A stretch of 64,000 bases of DNA from Echria macrotheca (taxonomy: Eukaryota; Ascomycota; Sordariomycetes; Sordariales; Schizotheciaceae). Shown here piece by piece: positions 47,169 to 59,443 of this stretch. The notes below the pieces were generated by a model. The model made no database searches and was not told the DNA's origin. It worked only from the letters and a program-made list of their open reading frames with translations. Position 1 is the first letter of the stretch; every line of letters begins with the position of its first letter. Location of the stretch: assembly GCA_030411725.1 (NCBI GenBank), contig MU839844.1:496001-560000 (forward strand). The letters run 5' to 3'. Both the position numbers and the translations under genes were made by a program.

Positions 47169-48275
47169 TCCGGTGTGTTGGATCCAGGCTACGCTCTACC
47201 ACCCGAGCCCCTTGACCTAAGGGAAATAATGACAGTTATGTATAGAAAAGACAAGCAGGAGTCAGAGAAAACGAGTGAACGGAAGACCAGACCTGGTCAA
47301 GTCCCGACAGTCGTTGCTCCCTCGACGCTTGGTTAGAAAGCGAAACCATGACGACGGACTGGACTCGACGGACAGTGGCAAGCACGCCAACGGGACGCCA
47401 GTTTGTAAACATGCAGCGTCAACGTCATGAAGCCAACGAGGCAGCGGAAGAGTGAGGGCACCGAACTGGTGCCAATGCAGAGGACATGCAGAACAGTGCC
47501 TCTGTTGCCCCCCTCCGCGGCCTTGACAACTGTCCGACCAGCCCGAGCTGAGCCCGTCAGACGGTGTCATATCCCTCTCAGCTTGTTTTGGGTGATCCAT
47601 TCTGGACTAGTTGCCGGGTTGTCATCAGTCTGTGGACAAGTATGGGAGAGACCTAAGCAGACCAACTTACGCCTGTCAACTAAAGTCTCAGACTCAAGCG
47701 GTCCTCTGCTCTGATGGCATCAGCAGCTAAGATATCGTTCACCAGCCCACTTGGGATGGTATTTGATTGCATTGGACAGACTAAAAGAACATTAGGTTCA
47801 CCGACAGACTCGGAAACAACACCGCACCGAAAGAAGGGGGACTGTTATCTCGTTGTTTGCCCCCCTTTTTTGAAACACCAGAACAACACGCAACGAAGAA
47901 ATTTCAACAGTAAACCATCATATGCGACGACACAGGGAATACACACCAGAGGCTTGTACTAGCCTGCGACTTGCCAATCCGCACCGGTCGACATCACCTG
48001 CACCCATGAATGAACATCAATCGCTGGAAAAACTCTATTCGCTCGCTAACTATCCCTCGTCGTCCATCGCCCGCCACGCTCGGCGTCTCAGCGTCGGTAG
48101 ACGGCCAGATACTACGCAATGCTGAGTGAGCGGGCTGCGCTAATAGGGACATGAGAAAGTTCCTGATCGATACAATGTCTGCTTCATGGTTCCTAAACGT
48201 AAGACTAAGAACCATTGACGAGTCGACAATCGGGTCGACCAGTTGATGTAAACTCCCACTCCCCAGATCTTCCCT
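47169..48275. other. intergenic region, no gene recognised
   Basis: Promoter of the DUF3112 gene and 3' flank of the PP2A gene (both minus). No coding evidence; a poly-pyrimidine CCCCCCTTTTTT lies near 47860. Confidence 0.5.
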
Positions 48276-49628
48276 CTAGAGGAAGTAATCAGGTGTACCT
48301 AAGCCGGTTAGCCATGTTCACGGTGCGGACAACGGAAGTATTCTTACGGCGAGACACCATGGGTTCGCCGGCTCTTGGGCAAGGATCAAATTGCAAGCTA
48401 GGCCGGTTAGCAACACTCTAAACCCAGTGACAGATACCCACAAGGTGTATTTGAGATGCTCGTCTATCTCCATGATGGCGGCTTGGTTACCGCAGCGGTA
48501 ACAATAGTTCGGTGCTGCGCCAAGTTAGACTCGTTCCCATCATGTGCCGGGAAGCATACCAGAAAATATCGTCACGACATTCCGATCCTGAGACCAATTG
48601 TACCCTTCCATGACCAATTGGTGCGCCCGGGCAATCAGTGTGAGACCGTTGTTGTGGTTGAATGCTTCCGAAATGTCCTGGCCAAACGTATACCCGGCGC
48701 CGCGGGGGGAGATACCCCAGCCGCAGCGGTCATCGGGGTCCGACCACAACAGATCGCACATAGGGCCCTCGTGCGGCACCTCCTGAATTCTGTCCAGCGC
48801 CCTGATATTGTCTAGTGTGTCGATACTAGGCGACAAGCCCCCGTGGAGGCAGAAAATCTGGTTGTCAATGAGGGCGGTGAGTGGGAGGAAGTCGAACAGG
48901 TCCGTGAAGTATTTCCACACATTAGCGTTGCCGTACTTCCGTAGACACTCGTCATAGAATCCATAGACTTGTGTGATTTGACGCGACTCGTGGTTTCCTC
49001 GCAGGATCGTGATCCGGCTGGGGTATCGAATCTTGAGCGCCACAAGCAGCGTCACCGTCTCGACTGAGTAGTAGCCGCGGTCGACATAATCCCCTACACC
49101 GCCAGACACCGTCAGAACCCACCCTCTTGCGTCTCCGGAAGAAGCATACCCATGAAGAGATAGTTGGTATCCGGATTCGACCCGCCAATCTTGAACAGCT
49201 CCATCAGGTCATGGAACTGGCCGTGGATGTCGCCGCAAACGGTCACAGGGCATTTCTGCGTGCTTGTCAGCAAGCCACAGGAGCGACTCCTCGGCGTGGA
49301 TACGTACCACGTGCTGTACGTTGGACTCTAGTTGGAGAACTTCGCGTGCCTAGATGCCATGCCCGTGTCAACAAGACCTCGTCGTTGCGGGCGCACGCGA
49401 CCCCCGCGTTGGGAGGCGGGGTCACCGCTGCTTCGACGGCAGCAGCTCGCGCGGTCCATGGGGACGACAAACCTTCTCGCAAAGCCTCTGGACGTCCACC
49501 TCGGCCAGCTGTTTGCACTCCATGAGGCTCTCGATCCAGCCGTCGAGCGTCGGGATTGTCGCCGGCTCCAGCGTCACGGCCGGGAGATCTGTGGGGGCGC
49601 GCCCGACGTCCTCCATATTCGTATCCAT
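48276..49628 (-). CDS. pph-1: protein phosphatase 2A catalytic subunit
   Basis: Seven exons: 49628-49473, 49349-49308, 49255-49150, 49093-48560, 48514-48442, 48397-48348, 48298-48276, giving 327 aa. It is the catalytic serine/threonine phosphatase of PP2A, acting with A and B subunits in the cell cycle, morphogenesis and signalling. Metal-binding motifs are GDIHGQ, GDYVDRG and GNHE; the SAPNYCYRCGN loop and the terminal TPDYFL are intact, so carboxymethylation and B-subunit binding should be normal. The sequence is close to mammalian PP2A-C throughout (e.g. ESRQITQVYGFYDECLRKYG), which distinguishes it from Sit4/PP4/PP6-type relatives. About 20 extra residues precede the TLDGWIESL helix. The last exon is 23 nt and carries the TPDYFL tail. 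The symbol is by analogy with Neurospora pph-1. Confidence 0.96.
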
Positions 49629-50222
49629 AATTGCAAATCTCTTGGACTAAGGACTTGGTGTCGAGTCGCGGTTCCGTGCGTACGAGAGTGCAAGTCGAGC
49701 GCCGGCGAAGGTGGCCGGTGGTGAGGCTGGTTGGGAATGACGTTGATGCTTTTCTCTTGGGCGCGCCGCGGCTTCCCACTCTTCAAAATTGGGCAGGCGG
49801 GCGGTGGTCGGGACAGTGCGTCGCGGAACAGGCTCACTATTGGGCAGGAAGGTTCGGGGTCGAGATGGGTTTTGCGACGAGCGACGGGTATGGAGCAAGA
49901 AGCTGCGAGGCCTGCAGGCTTGCCTTGGTCGGATTCTATGATACGGGCTTTCTCGTTGCGGTGATGTGTGAGGAGGGGAAAGAGCGTGCAAGCATTTCAT
50001 GGGTTCGTGAAATTACAGCGGCCCTTGCTGAAAGTGGACTGGTCGCTGATGCGATTGCCCAAGCAGCTGAGGCATCCATGCGACGCTGCGGCGGGCTGGA
50101 AGGTCCTAGCTTCTCAGAGCTTGCCCCGCTCCCCCTTTTCAAGCTTTACACAGTACATACCGACGTCGGTACACAAACACGCCTTCCATTTCCATTGTAT
50201 ATTTTATCTACATATCCACCGC
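49629..50222. other. intergenic region, PP2A promoter / EXO84 3' flank
   Basis: 594 bp. A plus-strand frame of 213 codons crosses it but has no domain. It overlaps the 3' end of EXO84 and the 5' region of PP2A, so I read it as non-coding. Confidence 0.5.
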
Positions 50223-52420
50223 TTAAGACAACCCCAGGCCAACCGGACCATCGCCCGTGCCGTTTGCTGTAGCCATGTTCTTGCCCACTTGATTCCGGAA
50301 GTCAAGCCCGACCTCGGACAGCATCTTTGCGTGCTCCCGCGCCCTGTCCATACACTGTGTCCATACCTCGCCACCCTCCTCGGTACTGCTGAGCTGTCTC
50401 GCGAGGATTGTGTTGAACGAGTCCACCTCTTCTTTAGCCCACTTGACGCACGCGCTCATCATGGAAACCGGAAAGCACGCCTGGAAGCAGCCGATCGTGT
50501 TCCGGATGATGGTGAAGTACACAAACGAGATCTCCCAGATGTACAGGTGCAAATCGCCCTGGAAAATGCATTGCCTAGCACCGGGTTAGCCGTTTGCCCG
50601 AGCATGTAATCCAAAAACTCACCTGCACCGCTTCTGGATGGTCTCGCTCCGGGCCTCGAGGTAGGTCTCGCGAGCCCGGTCCTGAAAGCCCAGTCGCTCC
50701 AACCAGTTGACGTTGCGAATCGTCTTCTTCTGGTCGTTATGCGTCTGGACCAGCTCCCGTACCACTAACGCCGCTAGCTTCGTGCACCTCTCGTCTACCT
50801 TGAACGAGATGAAGTCCTGAGCGATGACGTTGTTTTTGAGGCTAACCGCCAAGCTCTTGAGCTTTTGAATTCGGGCGACGGCCGGCTCGATCTGCTGCAG
50901 CGCAATGTTGATGTCGAGCTCGTCCATCTGCCCCTCAACCCACCGCAGATTCTGCTGCTTGCCATCAACCTCAATGAGCATGTCTTTGATGTCCGAAAGT
51001 GTCTCCAGGAGTTCCGCTTTTTGGAGGAGACCAGGGTCGCGGGATGCGAAGTAGTTGATAGTCTCCTTGGCCTTGTTCGTGGCCTCGCGCTCCGACTGGA
51101 GATTCCTGCGCAGCTCCTCAACCGTCTTGCGAATGTTGAGAATGAGGGCAGGCTTCTCCGCATCCTCGGGCTTCTCTGTCCGGTAGATGAACGACTCGTT
51201 CTGCCCGCCGCCTCGTACCATGATGGCGTCGGCGAGCTTGTTCCTCCCGCTGGACGAGTCGCCCGTTCCGGCCATGTCAACAACCTCTACATCCAGGAGA
51301 TGCCAGCACCGGTCCGCGACCAGTTTTGTTAGCGGCCCTCGGTCGTTCGGCGTGTTGGGCGCATCATTCTTGCGCTTCTTTCGCGAAGCAACCAAGAGGT
51401 GGTCATTTAAGAGGAAGATCTGCATCGACCTTCTTGACTTGTAGGTCGCGTTGTCCAGCTCGATCCACTGGCCAGCGTTCTGGACAACGTGGCGGCCCTG
51501 GGAGTTGGGCAGAAACTTTTGGGATCCCTCGACATTCTTGTAGAGTGCTTGCATCTGCGAACTCCAAAGCGCAGTTCGATCCGCGACCGAGCTGCGCTTA
51601 TCTCTTTTGCTGAGTCCCATTGAGAATTCCCCATTCATGCCTGACGACTCGGCACCGGTTGAGCTAGATCGCAAGGCTGTCGTGTTCGTCTTCAACTCGG
51701 CCATGAGGTTACGCAGCGTGCGCATCTCGCCCTTGAGCTTCTCCGCCTCTTTGCTGATCTTGATGAACTGGGTGCGGTTCTGGTACACGTTTTGCTGAAG
51801 GTCGCTCTCCGCGCGGGCCTTCAGTCCTCTCAGGGACTCTTCATACTCGCGAATCTGGTCCTCGGTCGCATCGCTTAGGACCTCGGCAACATCTTATCCG
51901 TTTAGTACTTGTCATTGAACAACCGGGGAACCGGGGATACGTACATTGCTCAGCCGAGAGTTTGGGATCCCTTAGGGCTCTCACGTCCACCTGGGGGGCT
52001 GCTCCTCCACTGCTCCCCCCTCTGGAGCGCGGCGGAGGTCGATTCTGCGACTCGTACCTGTCGATGTTTTGCAGCGACGGCATAGGCTCCGCCGTCGGAT
52101 CGAAGTTCTTGGGCAGGTTATTGAAGCGCGTCGAATAGCGTCGCTTGACTAGGTCTGAGGTCTATATGACAAACAGCTATGTCAGTTGCCGTTGCGATGT
52201 GAATAGCGACCCGAAGTCTCACCTTGGCACTGCTCTGCGGCGGTGGTCGCGGCCGCGAACGTGGAGCCCCATCAGCGGGAGCCGGCCGGCTCGCGGGCCC
52301 TCGCACACCGGCATCATCTTGAGGAATCGGTCCCGAGATCTGACGGGGTGCGCTGATGGTGGGCCGGCCCTTTCTCTTTCCTCCGCTGCGGAGAGAGATC
52401 TTGGATCGCTCCTCAGACAT
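50223..52420 (-). CDS. EXO84: exocyst subunit Exo84
   Basis: Exons 52420-52223, 52161-51945, 51892-50623 and 50574-50223 give 678 aa. Exo84 is one of eight exocyst subunits that tether secretory vesicles to the plasma membrane at hyphal tips and septa. A disordered Arg/Pro/Ser-rich N terminus (1-130) precedes the Vps51/Exo84 helical region with YVAEVLSDATEDQIREYEE and the conserved QNRTQFIKISKEAEKLKGEM. A PH domain spans roughly 275-395 (QWIELDNAT, IFLLNDHLLVASRKKRK). The Exo84 C-terminal rod follows. It is head-to-head with TOM20. Very confident. Confidence 0.95.
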
Positions 52421-52912
52421 GGCGGCGTCTCGGTCTCGGTCTCGGCCAATGCGATTGATTCACTGATAAATGCGCCGCAGCTGCACAGGAACAGGGCGCT
52501 CGTGGACAACAGCACTGCACTGGGCAGTGTCTCGAGATCGTTGTCGGTTTGCAGATGGAAGTTGCAGAGACGGCTTCAGACGTGCACCGACACGTCGTCT
52601 CGGATTGGCCTTGGCTCGGGAAGACAGCTGCTGCACGCACAACCGGGGTGGGGCCTGTAAGCCGCCTGGTCTGTGCGGACTTAGCGTCATTGCAGCTTTC
52701 CAATCGGCCGGCAACAAAAAATTGACGAGGCTTGCCCAAGATCCGATGGTCGAGTGTGAAAGCCGCGACTTCATCTGCCAGCTTCTTCGCTCCCAGCATC
52801 CCGAACGGCCACAGTTCTTGTCCCTTTGAATAGTCCTTTGAGGAGTTTCTTTCGGTCCCTCCGTCGAATATTCGATAGTACTTTGATCCAGTGAGACAGA
52901 ACAGCCGCCAAG
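52421..52912. promoter_or_regulatory. divergent promoter, EXO84 / TOM20
   Basis: 492 bp between the two start codons, with no independent coding evidence. Shared or bidirectional promoter is inferred from layout. Confidence 0.6.
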
Positions 52913-53674
52913 ATGTCGCAACAGTCAACAACCACCATTGTGACCGCAGCCATCGCGGCCGTGGCCACTGGTGCGCTAGGTGGGTGCAAAGAAACCTCGT
53001 CGCCGCCGGTGAAACTTTGTCCTTTGCGGCTAACATTTCCTTCCAGCGTACGCAGTATACTTTGACTACCGCCGCCGCACCGACCCCAACTTCCGGCGAC
53101 AGCTCCGGCGCAACGAGAAGAAGCAGGCCCGAGTGAGCAAGGAGCAGGCCGAGGCGCAACACCAAGCGCAGAGGCAATACATCAAGAAGCTGGTAGACGA
53201 GGCTAAGGACGAGGGCTTCCCCGTGTCGTCGGACGAGAAGGAGTCATACTTCCTCGAACAGGTTCAGGCCGGCGAGCAACTGGGCGCCGATCGTGAGTCC
53301 CTCTTCAGATCAAATTTGCTGTGAGATGGATTGTACGGAGCTAACCAATGCCCCAATCAATAGCCTCCAAGGTGGTTGACGCAGCTCTCGCCTTCTACAA
53401 GGCCCTCAAGGTCTACCCCACCCCCAATGACCTGATCAACATCTATGACAAGACCGTGTCCAAGGTAAGCGACACCCAGAGGTGTTCCTGGCGCACCTTT
53501 AGCCCGGGCAATCGTGCTGACACTGCTTCCCAGCCCATCCTAGACGTCCTCGCCGAGATGATCGCCTACGACGGCACCATCAAGCTCACCACCAGCTATA
53601 CCACACCCGGGCAACCCGACGTCGCCGAGCTGATGCGCGAAATGGGCATGGCCGCCGGTGTCAGTCTTGACTAG
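52913..53674 (+). CDS. TOM20: mitochondrial import receptor Tom20
   Basis: Exons 52913-52979, 53047-53292, 53364-53464 and 53534-53674 give 184 aa, the usual size. Tom20 is the presequence receptor of the TOM complex in the outer membrane. An N-terminal signal-anchor helix (about 8-27; TIVTAAIAAVATGALAYAV) is followed by the basic FDYRRRTDPNFRRQLR flank. A charged linker and a single TPR-like receptor fold (EQVQAGEQLGADPSKVVDAA, ALAFYKALKVYPTPND) follow. The tail ends MAAGVSLD. All splice joins keep phase. Confidence 0.95.
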
Positions 53675-54147
53675 GTGCTTATCAGTCTCGACTAGGCTTC
53701 AAAAAATCTCGTCACTAAGGTGGGAGGGAATCGTGGTGGGAATCGCGATGAAGTCTGCGTATCGCGGGTACCCTCCGATTTGGGCTAGAACCTGACGAGA
53801 TGCCGCCCTTTCTTCGAATGTGATGTGTCTCGGCCACTGTGAGCCGATTACTCCTTAAAATCTCCCTGCTCGGCCACAAACCCCCCTTTTCAAGCGAAAC
53901 TCGACAGCAGCACGATTGTGTTCCGAGTTCTTGCGTTGTACATTATGTGCTTTTTGTGTTTGGGATGGTAGACTTGGTGGAATGGTTACTGGGGCGATGT
54001 AAAGAACAGTGTACATAAACGGACATCGGCGAATGGCATTAGGGGCGGGTTTGCGAGCCTTGCTTCTGCATTAATGACACGACTTTTAGAACACGATCGC
54101 AAAGCACGGGTGATGCGCTTTTATTCCAAAATGTGCATTCTATGTCT
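53675..54147. other. convergent intergenic region, TOM20 / TYW1
   Basis: 473 bp between converging stop codons; should contain both 3' UTRs. No coding evidence. Confidence 0.55.
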
Positions 54148-56573
54148 TCAGGCCTCAATGGGCTTCCCTTTCCTATCCACCCGCTGGTCTCGCGGGTCAA
54201 ACCCTCCGTTGCCCCATGTCGCCCACTCAGGAGTTGCTGGTCCCATGTAATCCTCCGGCGAAAAGTCTCCGTCTGGCCCTTTCGCCTCCAGTAGCTCGAA
54301 GAACTTGTCATAGTCGATCAGTGTATGCCACTTCCCATCTACCTTGAACCTCTCGCTCGCCAGAAGGATGCAGCAGCTGTGGGCGTGCTCAGCGGCGATC
54401 CCGTAGCCCAGGCCACGTCTGTTCAGCTCGTCATTGAGGGCCACGACGAAATCGCAGACCTCCTGATAGAATGGGACGTTTGCCATGGTGAGTCCGGCGT
54501 TGCTGGATGTCGAAGTACCACAGTATGTCACGCCCTTGACCTCGACAAAGCACGGCAGCCCCTTTTCTACGAGGTCTGCATATCCGGTCACCTCGTCCTC
54601 AACATTGAACCCTTTCACCAGGGTGAGCCGGAAGACAGTGCGTTGGCGGAAGCGGCGCTCGCGCAGTATGTCGAGACACCGTTGAAACCGTTCCCAGAAA
54701 TCGCGATGCAGCGGCCGGTCTATACGGCGGAGCGACTCGCGATTCGAGGCGTCGATACTTACGTAGAGTTGCGTGACATGCTTCAGAGTAGCCAGTTGAT
54801 CCGGGTGTTGCGCGTTGCAAACCAGGAAGGACGATATGCGCTCGGCGTGGAGCATGGCGAGAAACTCGTTGATGTGAGGGTAGAAGATGGGCTCGCCTAC
54901 GAGCGAGAGGGCGCAGTGCCGAATCCGCATAGCCTCAGCAAACCGTTCCGCGCGAACGCCGGGAACACCACGCATCATCTTGATCTTTTTGTAGTGGCCC
55001 TCCTTGACGCCATCAAAGATGAGCTCGGGAGGATCGACGACCCATCGCCAGGTTGTCCCGACGGGGTTTGTGCCGTGCCGCCAACAGAAGACGCATTTAT
55101 TCGAGCAGGAGAGTGAAGGCGTGGTCTCCATGCATTGGTGGGAGTTGATGCCGTAAAAGGAGTACTTGTAGCAAGACCCCCGACCCCGGAGAGCCGATTT
55201 TGTCCAGCGGCAAATCTTGACTCCCGAGTGGGATCCGACAATCGAGTAGCCCTGCTTGGTGAGGGAGGCATAGGTTGGCGAGTTCTTCGGCACCATCTCC
55301 TTTATAACGACAGGCGGTGTCTTTCGGGTTTTCGATTTCGTTTCCGTCGTGAAGTCCACAGCAATCGGCACCCTCGCCTGCTTTGTGCCCTTATCGGCCC
55401 CAGAAAGCTGTATTATACGCCCAAGATCCTCGACGTCTTCTAAGTCACCGGAAGTCTTCGTCTTGGCCGGTGCGTCTGAAGATTCATCAAACAGCATTTC
55501 CCCATCGTCCTCGACATCTTCGTCGTCGCTTTCGATAGGGTCTCCAGAACCTTTGACGCCCTCACCAAGGCTTCCAGTTTGCTCCAAAAGCTTGAGAGTT
55601 TCGGTAACGCCAGTTTGCCATTCCGAAAGCCTCTCCTTTCCATCCCTCTTCCAGTCGCCCATGCCCAAGGGAAACGCGCGCTTCCGGCCCGTAAGCTTGG
55701 CCATCCACTTATCGAGTTCCTTGGCTTGGAAACAGAACCCTTCTTCCTCGGTCGGCCACCCCTCTCGGTCTCCTAGCCCAAACACAGAGTACCCCAGAAT
55801 AGGCGACAGGGGTGATGTGTCGATTCGGAAGTCGTGGTGGGTGTCCCGGAGATGCTCCAAGAAGCTGTCGTTGACGCTGTCGATGTTGTAGCTCGGTAGC
55901 AAGAAGAGGTAGAACAAATCCAACGGCCCAGCTTCTTGTTCGTTTTCCATCTTCGGCGGCGTTATGAAGTATTCATCGTAGTCAACTTCGGCCAGATCCA
56001 AGACCTGGGGCTTGGCAAATCCGACATCCGGCGCTCCTTGTCTTAGAGACTCGTCCAACGTGTCTGCAAAATCCCGTGCAATCTTCTCGGTGTTGGCGGT
56101 AAGAGACGAGTAAAACAAGAGAACCTGTATCCTCCGCGGCTTGTCTCCTCTTTCGCTGGCCGTCCGGGTTTTCTTGGAAATCCCTCCCTTTATCCTCCTC
56201 GGTCCATTCGACGTCTTCTTTTCTTTTATTCCTCCCTCGTCCTCTTCAGACAGCACCGGCTTTTCATCCTGCAGATTGCCGGCATCGACTGGCGACTTCG
56301 TGGCGTCCGGGGCGTAGAGCTTGGAGAACACCAGAGACTGTGGGCGCTCCTCTGTGAAATGGAGGTACACCCTCAGGGCCCCGAGGACGAATAGAGACAG
56401 GAGAATAATGGTGATTCGGTGCTCGTGCCAGAGTTCCACAGCATCTAAAACGAGTTTTGGTTAGCCAGCCAAGTCCGCCACAGAGGACGAAAAACTTGCG
56501 ATCACTCACAATCGGGTAGCAGCGAGCTAGATGCCATTGGAGGGTCAGAGCCCTTCCAGCCTTGGAACGACAT
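54148..56573 (-). CDS. TYW1: tRNA 4-demethylwyosine synthase (Tyw1)
   Basis: Exons 56573-56510 and 56444-54148 give 786 aa. The enzyme makes the tricyclic base of 4-demethylwyosine at G37 of tRNA-Phe from N1-methylguanosine and pyruvate by radical-SAM chemistry; it is the second step of wybutosine synthesis. A membrane helix lies at about 32-50 (TIILLSLFVLGALRVYLHF). A flavodoxin-like domain follows (about 126-293, LLFYSSLTANTEKIA, FGLGDREG). The radical-SAM core begins near 430 with the cluster motif CSNKCVFCW (C468, C472, C475) and SLVGEPIFYP. The C-terminal part has EHAHSCCILLAS. An acidic linker (320-370) separates flavodoxin and radical-SAM domains. The N-terminal helix places it on the ER membrane, as in yeast. 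Confident. Confidence 0.96.
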
Positions 56574-57095
56574 GGCAGCAGTGTACTCTCCTCATGGGGT
56601 AAAGTATGCGAAACTGCTGTGTATTCCTCGAGAATCTTGACCGCAAAAAATGTTTGGCGGTTCTCTGACCTTGCCCCGCGATTGCGAATGGCGGGGCTCC
56701 AGAAGGGTGGTGCGCAAAATGGGGCCTAAAATCGGGTGGCAGCTGTCAATGCCCCACTCAAACATACCGCCACAAAGTACCAACGGTTTCGTCTGGAGTT
56801 CAATATGCTTGTGACTGACAGGTAGCAATGCAGTTGTGAATGCAGTTGTGCATAGTAACGAGAGGTAGCTCCTTGAATCGAGCCCTTGATCCAGTCATAA
56901 GGTGTCTCCCAGATGCTCATATCCTCAAAAAGCGGCGTCATGGGCATGATGTCCGACAGCTCCTCTTCTTTCTTCAGCAGGCTGACGCTTCTCAAAGATA
57001 TTCCGTACAATAATTTCATCTATGGGTATCTTGTCAACTATGACAGCTATATACCTCCTATAGGCCTGGATACACTGCCGTGATATTCCACAAGG
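56574..57095. other. intergenic region, TYW1 promoter
   Basis: 522 bp with the TYW1 promoter and the 3' flank of the EamA gene (both minus). Short frames only; no gene recognised. Confidence 0.5.
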
Positions 57096-58100
57096 TCACT
57101 CCTCATCTAACTCCTCATCCAACTCCAGCTCCAGCACATCTTCATCGTGTTTCGGCGCTGGAGACTCCCCGTCAGTCAGTGGAATCGGTTGGTAGGTTCC
57201 TTGGCCGTCCTCCGCTTGGGATCCCGGAGATTCCCCATCGCCCTCGATCTCTTGGCTGTTGCCCTCAACTTTACGACCGATGATCACGTTGCCAGCAACA
57301 AGCATTGCAGCTCCGGCCCACCAAAGAGGCGGAAGCGCTTCGGAGAAGATGGCGAAACCCAGGATGGCCGTAATGACAAAGTTAGCCGAAGTATTTATGA
57401 TGGATACTTGTGTGGTTGAGTGACCGCGTGTCAGTGCTTTTGTGAAGAGCGCCCACATCTGCTCGCCAGTTAGAGCGTATACGGTTCAAGGGGGTTCCGA
57501 CCTTGGAGTCGAGCTGATGCGAAGGGAGAATTGAGAAGTGTCTGAAGCGCGAAGCTCAACATACCACGCCGTTAAAGAACAGGTTCAGGCCAAAGAATGT
57601 CTGTTTGCAAATCGCCATTAGTCTCGGGTCTCATCCCTCTGGCTGGCTGGATACATGATGAAGAACGTACGCCTCGAACCCCAAGTTCAATCCCGCCCTC
57701 AAAAGCAGAGAGACCAAGAAGCCGAGCCAGACCTTGCGATAAGCTCGTAGTAAGTTCGGTAGTGGTCCTGAAAGATTCCCTAGGTCAATACGAACTCGAG
57801 ATAAACACCGCCATGAACTCACAACTTTGCGAAAACACCGTTGAAGGCAGCGCATCCCCCGCTAGCCAGAGCTAGTACAATCCACTGGTTCCGGCTCGCC
57901 CAGCTGGTGGGAGCCATTTCGGCGGTAGGCGATGGCGGTGTTGCTCCGCTGTTGACCAGCGGTCGACGTTCTTCTTCAGTGGCCGTCATGGTGGTCGCAT
58001 CATTCCGGGATACCCGTTTCTTAAGGGCGGATGGGACCTCCACTTCAGTCCCTGTTGCTATACGAGTAGAGGCAGGCTTGGCCGATTTGCGGTGTGGCAT
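57096..58100 (-). CDS. TMEM42-like EamA (drug/metabolite) transporter
   Basis: Exons 58100-57823, 57767-57671, 57600-57565 (36 nt) and 57458-57096 give 257 aa. It has a disordered, charged N terminus. Four or so hydrophobic segments of a half-size EamA/DMT protein follow: NQWIVLALASGGCAAFNGVFAKL, a weak segment ending GIELGVRGTFFGLNLFFNGVMW, TQVSIINTSANFVITAILGFAIF, and LPPLWWAGAAMLVAGNVIIG. The layout resembles human TMEM42. EamA proteins are small transporters or multimeric half-transporters of uncertain substrate. The C-terminal ~60 residues are acidic (DVLELELDEELDEE). Without the 36-nt exon the protein would lose the conserved FFGLNLFFNGV segment. I call it by family only. Confidence 0.8.
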
Positions 58101-58845
58101 TGTTCCCCTTTGCGGTCCGGATTAAAGTTGGCTGCCACGGGGTCGCAAGGGACGCGTTTGATGGATGCGGCTACCGCTCGAGTCAGCCTGTATGAGGCCT
58201 GTATGGCTATGACGTGTGCCAACGGATGAACGGCTGCAGCAACCGCCCTGGCGCGGTAGACTGGATAGGCCTAAGGTTTGACTTCACGCCAGCCAATATT
58301 TGCGATCAAGGATACTCAAATCGACGCGTTCAACAACACGCAGATGCAATCTGCTGCACATCTGCAGGAACCCTTTCGCCAGGAGGGCGGAATCAGGGTT
58401 CTGGGAAACATCATGTGGGGCAAAGCTCTGAACCGATTGGGCAACCACCAAGCTTCCGGACCCCGCCATATCACGATGATGCGGTCAGGAAGCAACATAT
58501 CTGCGCTGTTGTTTGGGTTCTTTTTATTCATAATTCGCTCTATGGTTCTGTAGTATACAATACTGAGGCAGTCTCGCTATGTAAGGCAGAACTTACGGCC
58601 CCAGTAACTAAAACAGCTCCGTAACGCCGACCCCATGCTGCGGTATCTGAAGGGCAAGATCCGTTGTCCTGAAGCCGATATAAGAAAATAACTGCTGATG
58701 TCCCAAACCGTGGTCATAACTCGTTACCCATGTCTTGTCCGAGCCGTGCCGGCGTATCAAGCGAGGGTATCGTCATATCCGCTCGTTGGCCAGACGATCG
58801 TCTCTCTACGTCTGTGGCCGTTCTGAGGACAACCCTCGACGATCT
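58101..58845. other. intergenic region, EamA promoter / TOA2 3' flank
   Basis: 745 bp. Frames lack domains. No repeats or RNA genes recognised. Confidence 0.5.
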
Positions 58846-59443
58846 TTACTTCTCGTCGGTACGCTTGGCGCTGCAGCTCACGATCTTGACTTTGTCCGCA
58901 ACCACTGTGGAGGCGCCGTTGTCCATCTTGAACGTGACGTTCTTGATCAAGAAGGTCCAGACCTCGTCGCAAAAGCGATATGTGTCGAGCGACCCCTGTG
59001 GCCAGCCATAACCGGCTGTGTCAGCCCTCATATTCTTCGGGAATACACTCGTCGTCTCATGCACCACGTTTAAAGTTCTTGCGGGATCCAAGTTGCTGCC
59101 TCACCAAGCACAGCAGTGTTCTGGACGGGAGTGGAAGACAAAAAAGATTCACCTTGAACGTGAGCCGCGCCTTAACCTTTTCTTGCAGAGACTCAGCGAC
59201 GATTCGGTCAAACTGCCCCAGCACCTTGATTGCCAGTTGCGGATCGATACGTTCGGCGCTGATAAGATCGTCCAGTGCATCTGTCAACGTCACGCCGAGG
59301 CTGCGACACGTAAAGCAAATATTAGCAATCGGCTCCTAATGTGCTATCCATGCATGCATGCAGGCAGTGCAGACAAGACCGGCGCGCGCGATGTACCTTC
59401 CATGACGATACAGATCGTAAAAGTTCGTGGAGTTGGTAGCCAT
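58846..59443 (-). CDS. TOA2: transcription factor IIA gamma subunit
   Basis: Exons 59443-59397, 59300-59153 and 58995-58846 give 114 aa, the family size. TFIIA gamma pairs with TFIIA alpha/beta and steadies TBP on the TATA box. Visible family features: NFYDLYRH at the N-terminal helix, LTDALDDLI...RIDPQLAIKVLGQFD in the four-helix bundle, VKARLTFKG, LDTYRFCDEVWTFLIKN and FKMDNG in the beta-barrel. It lies divergent to VMA16 across 367 bp. The middle intron is 157 nt, long for this window. Confidence 0.94.
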
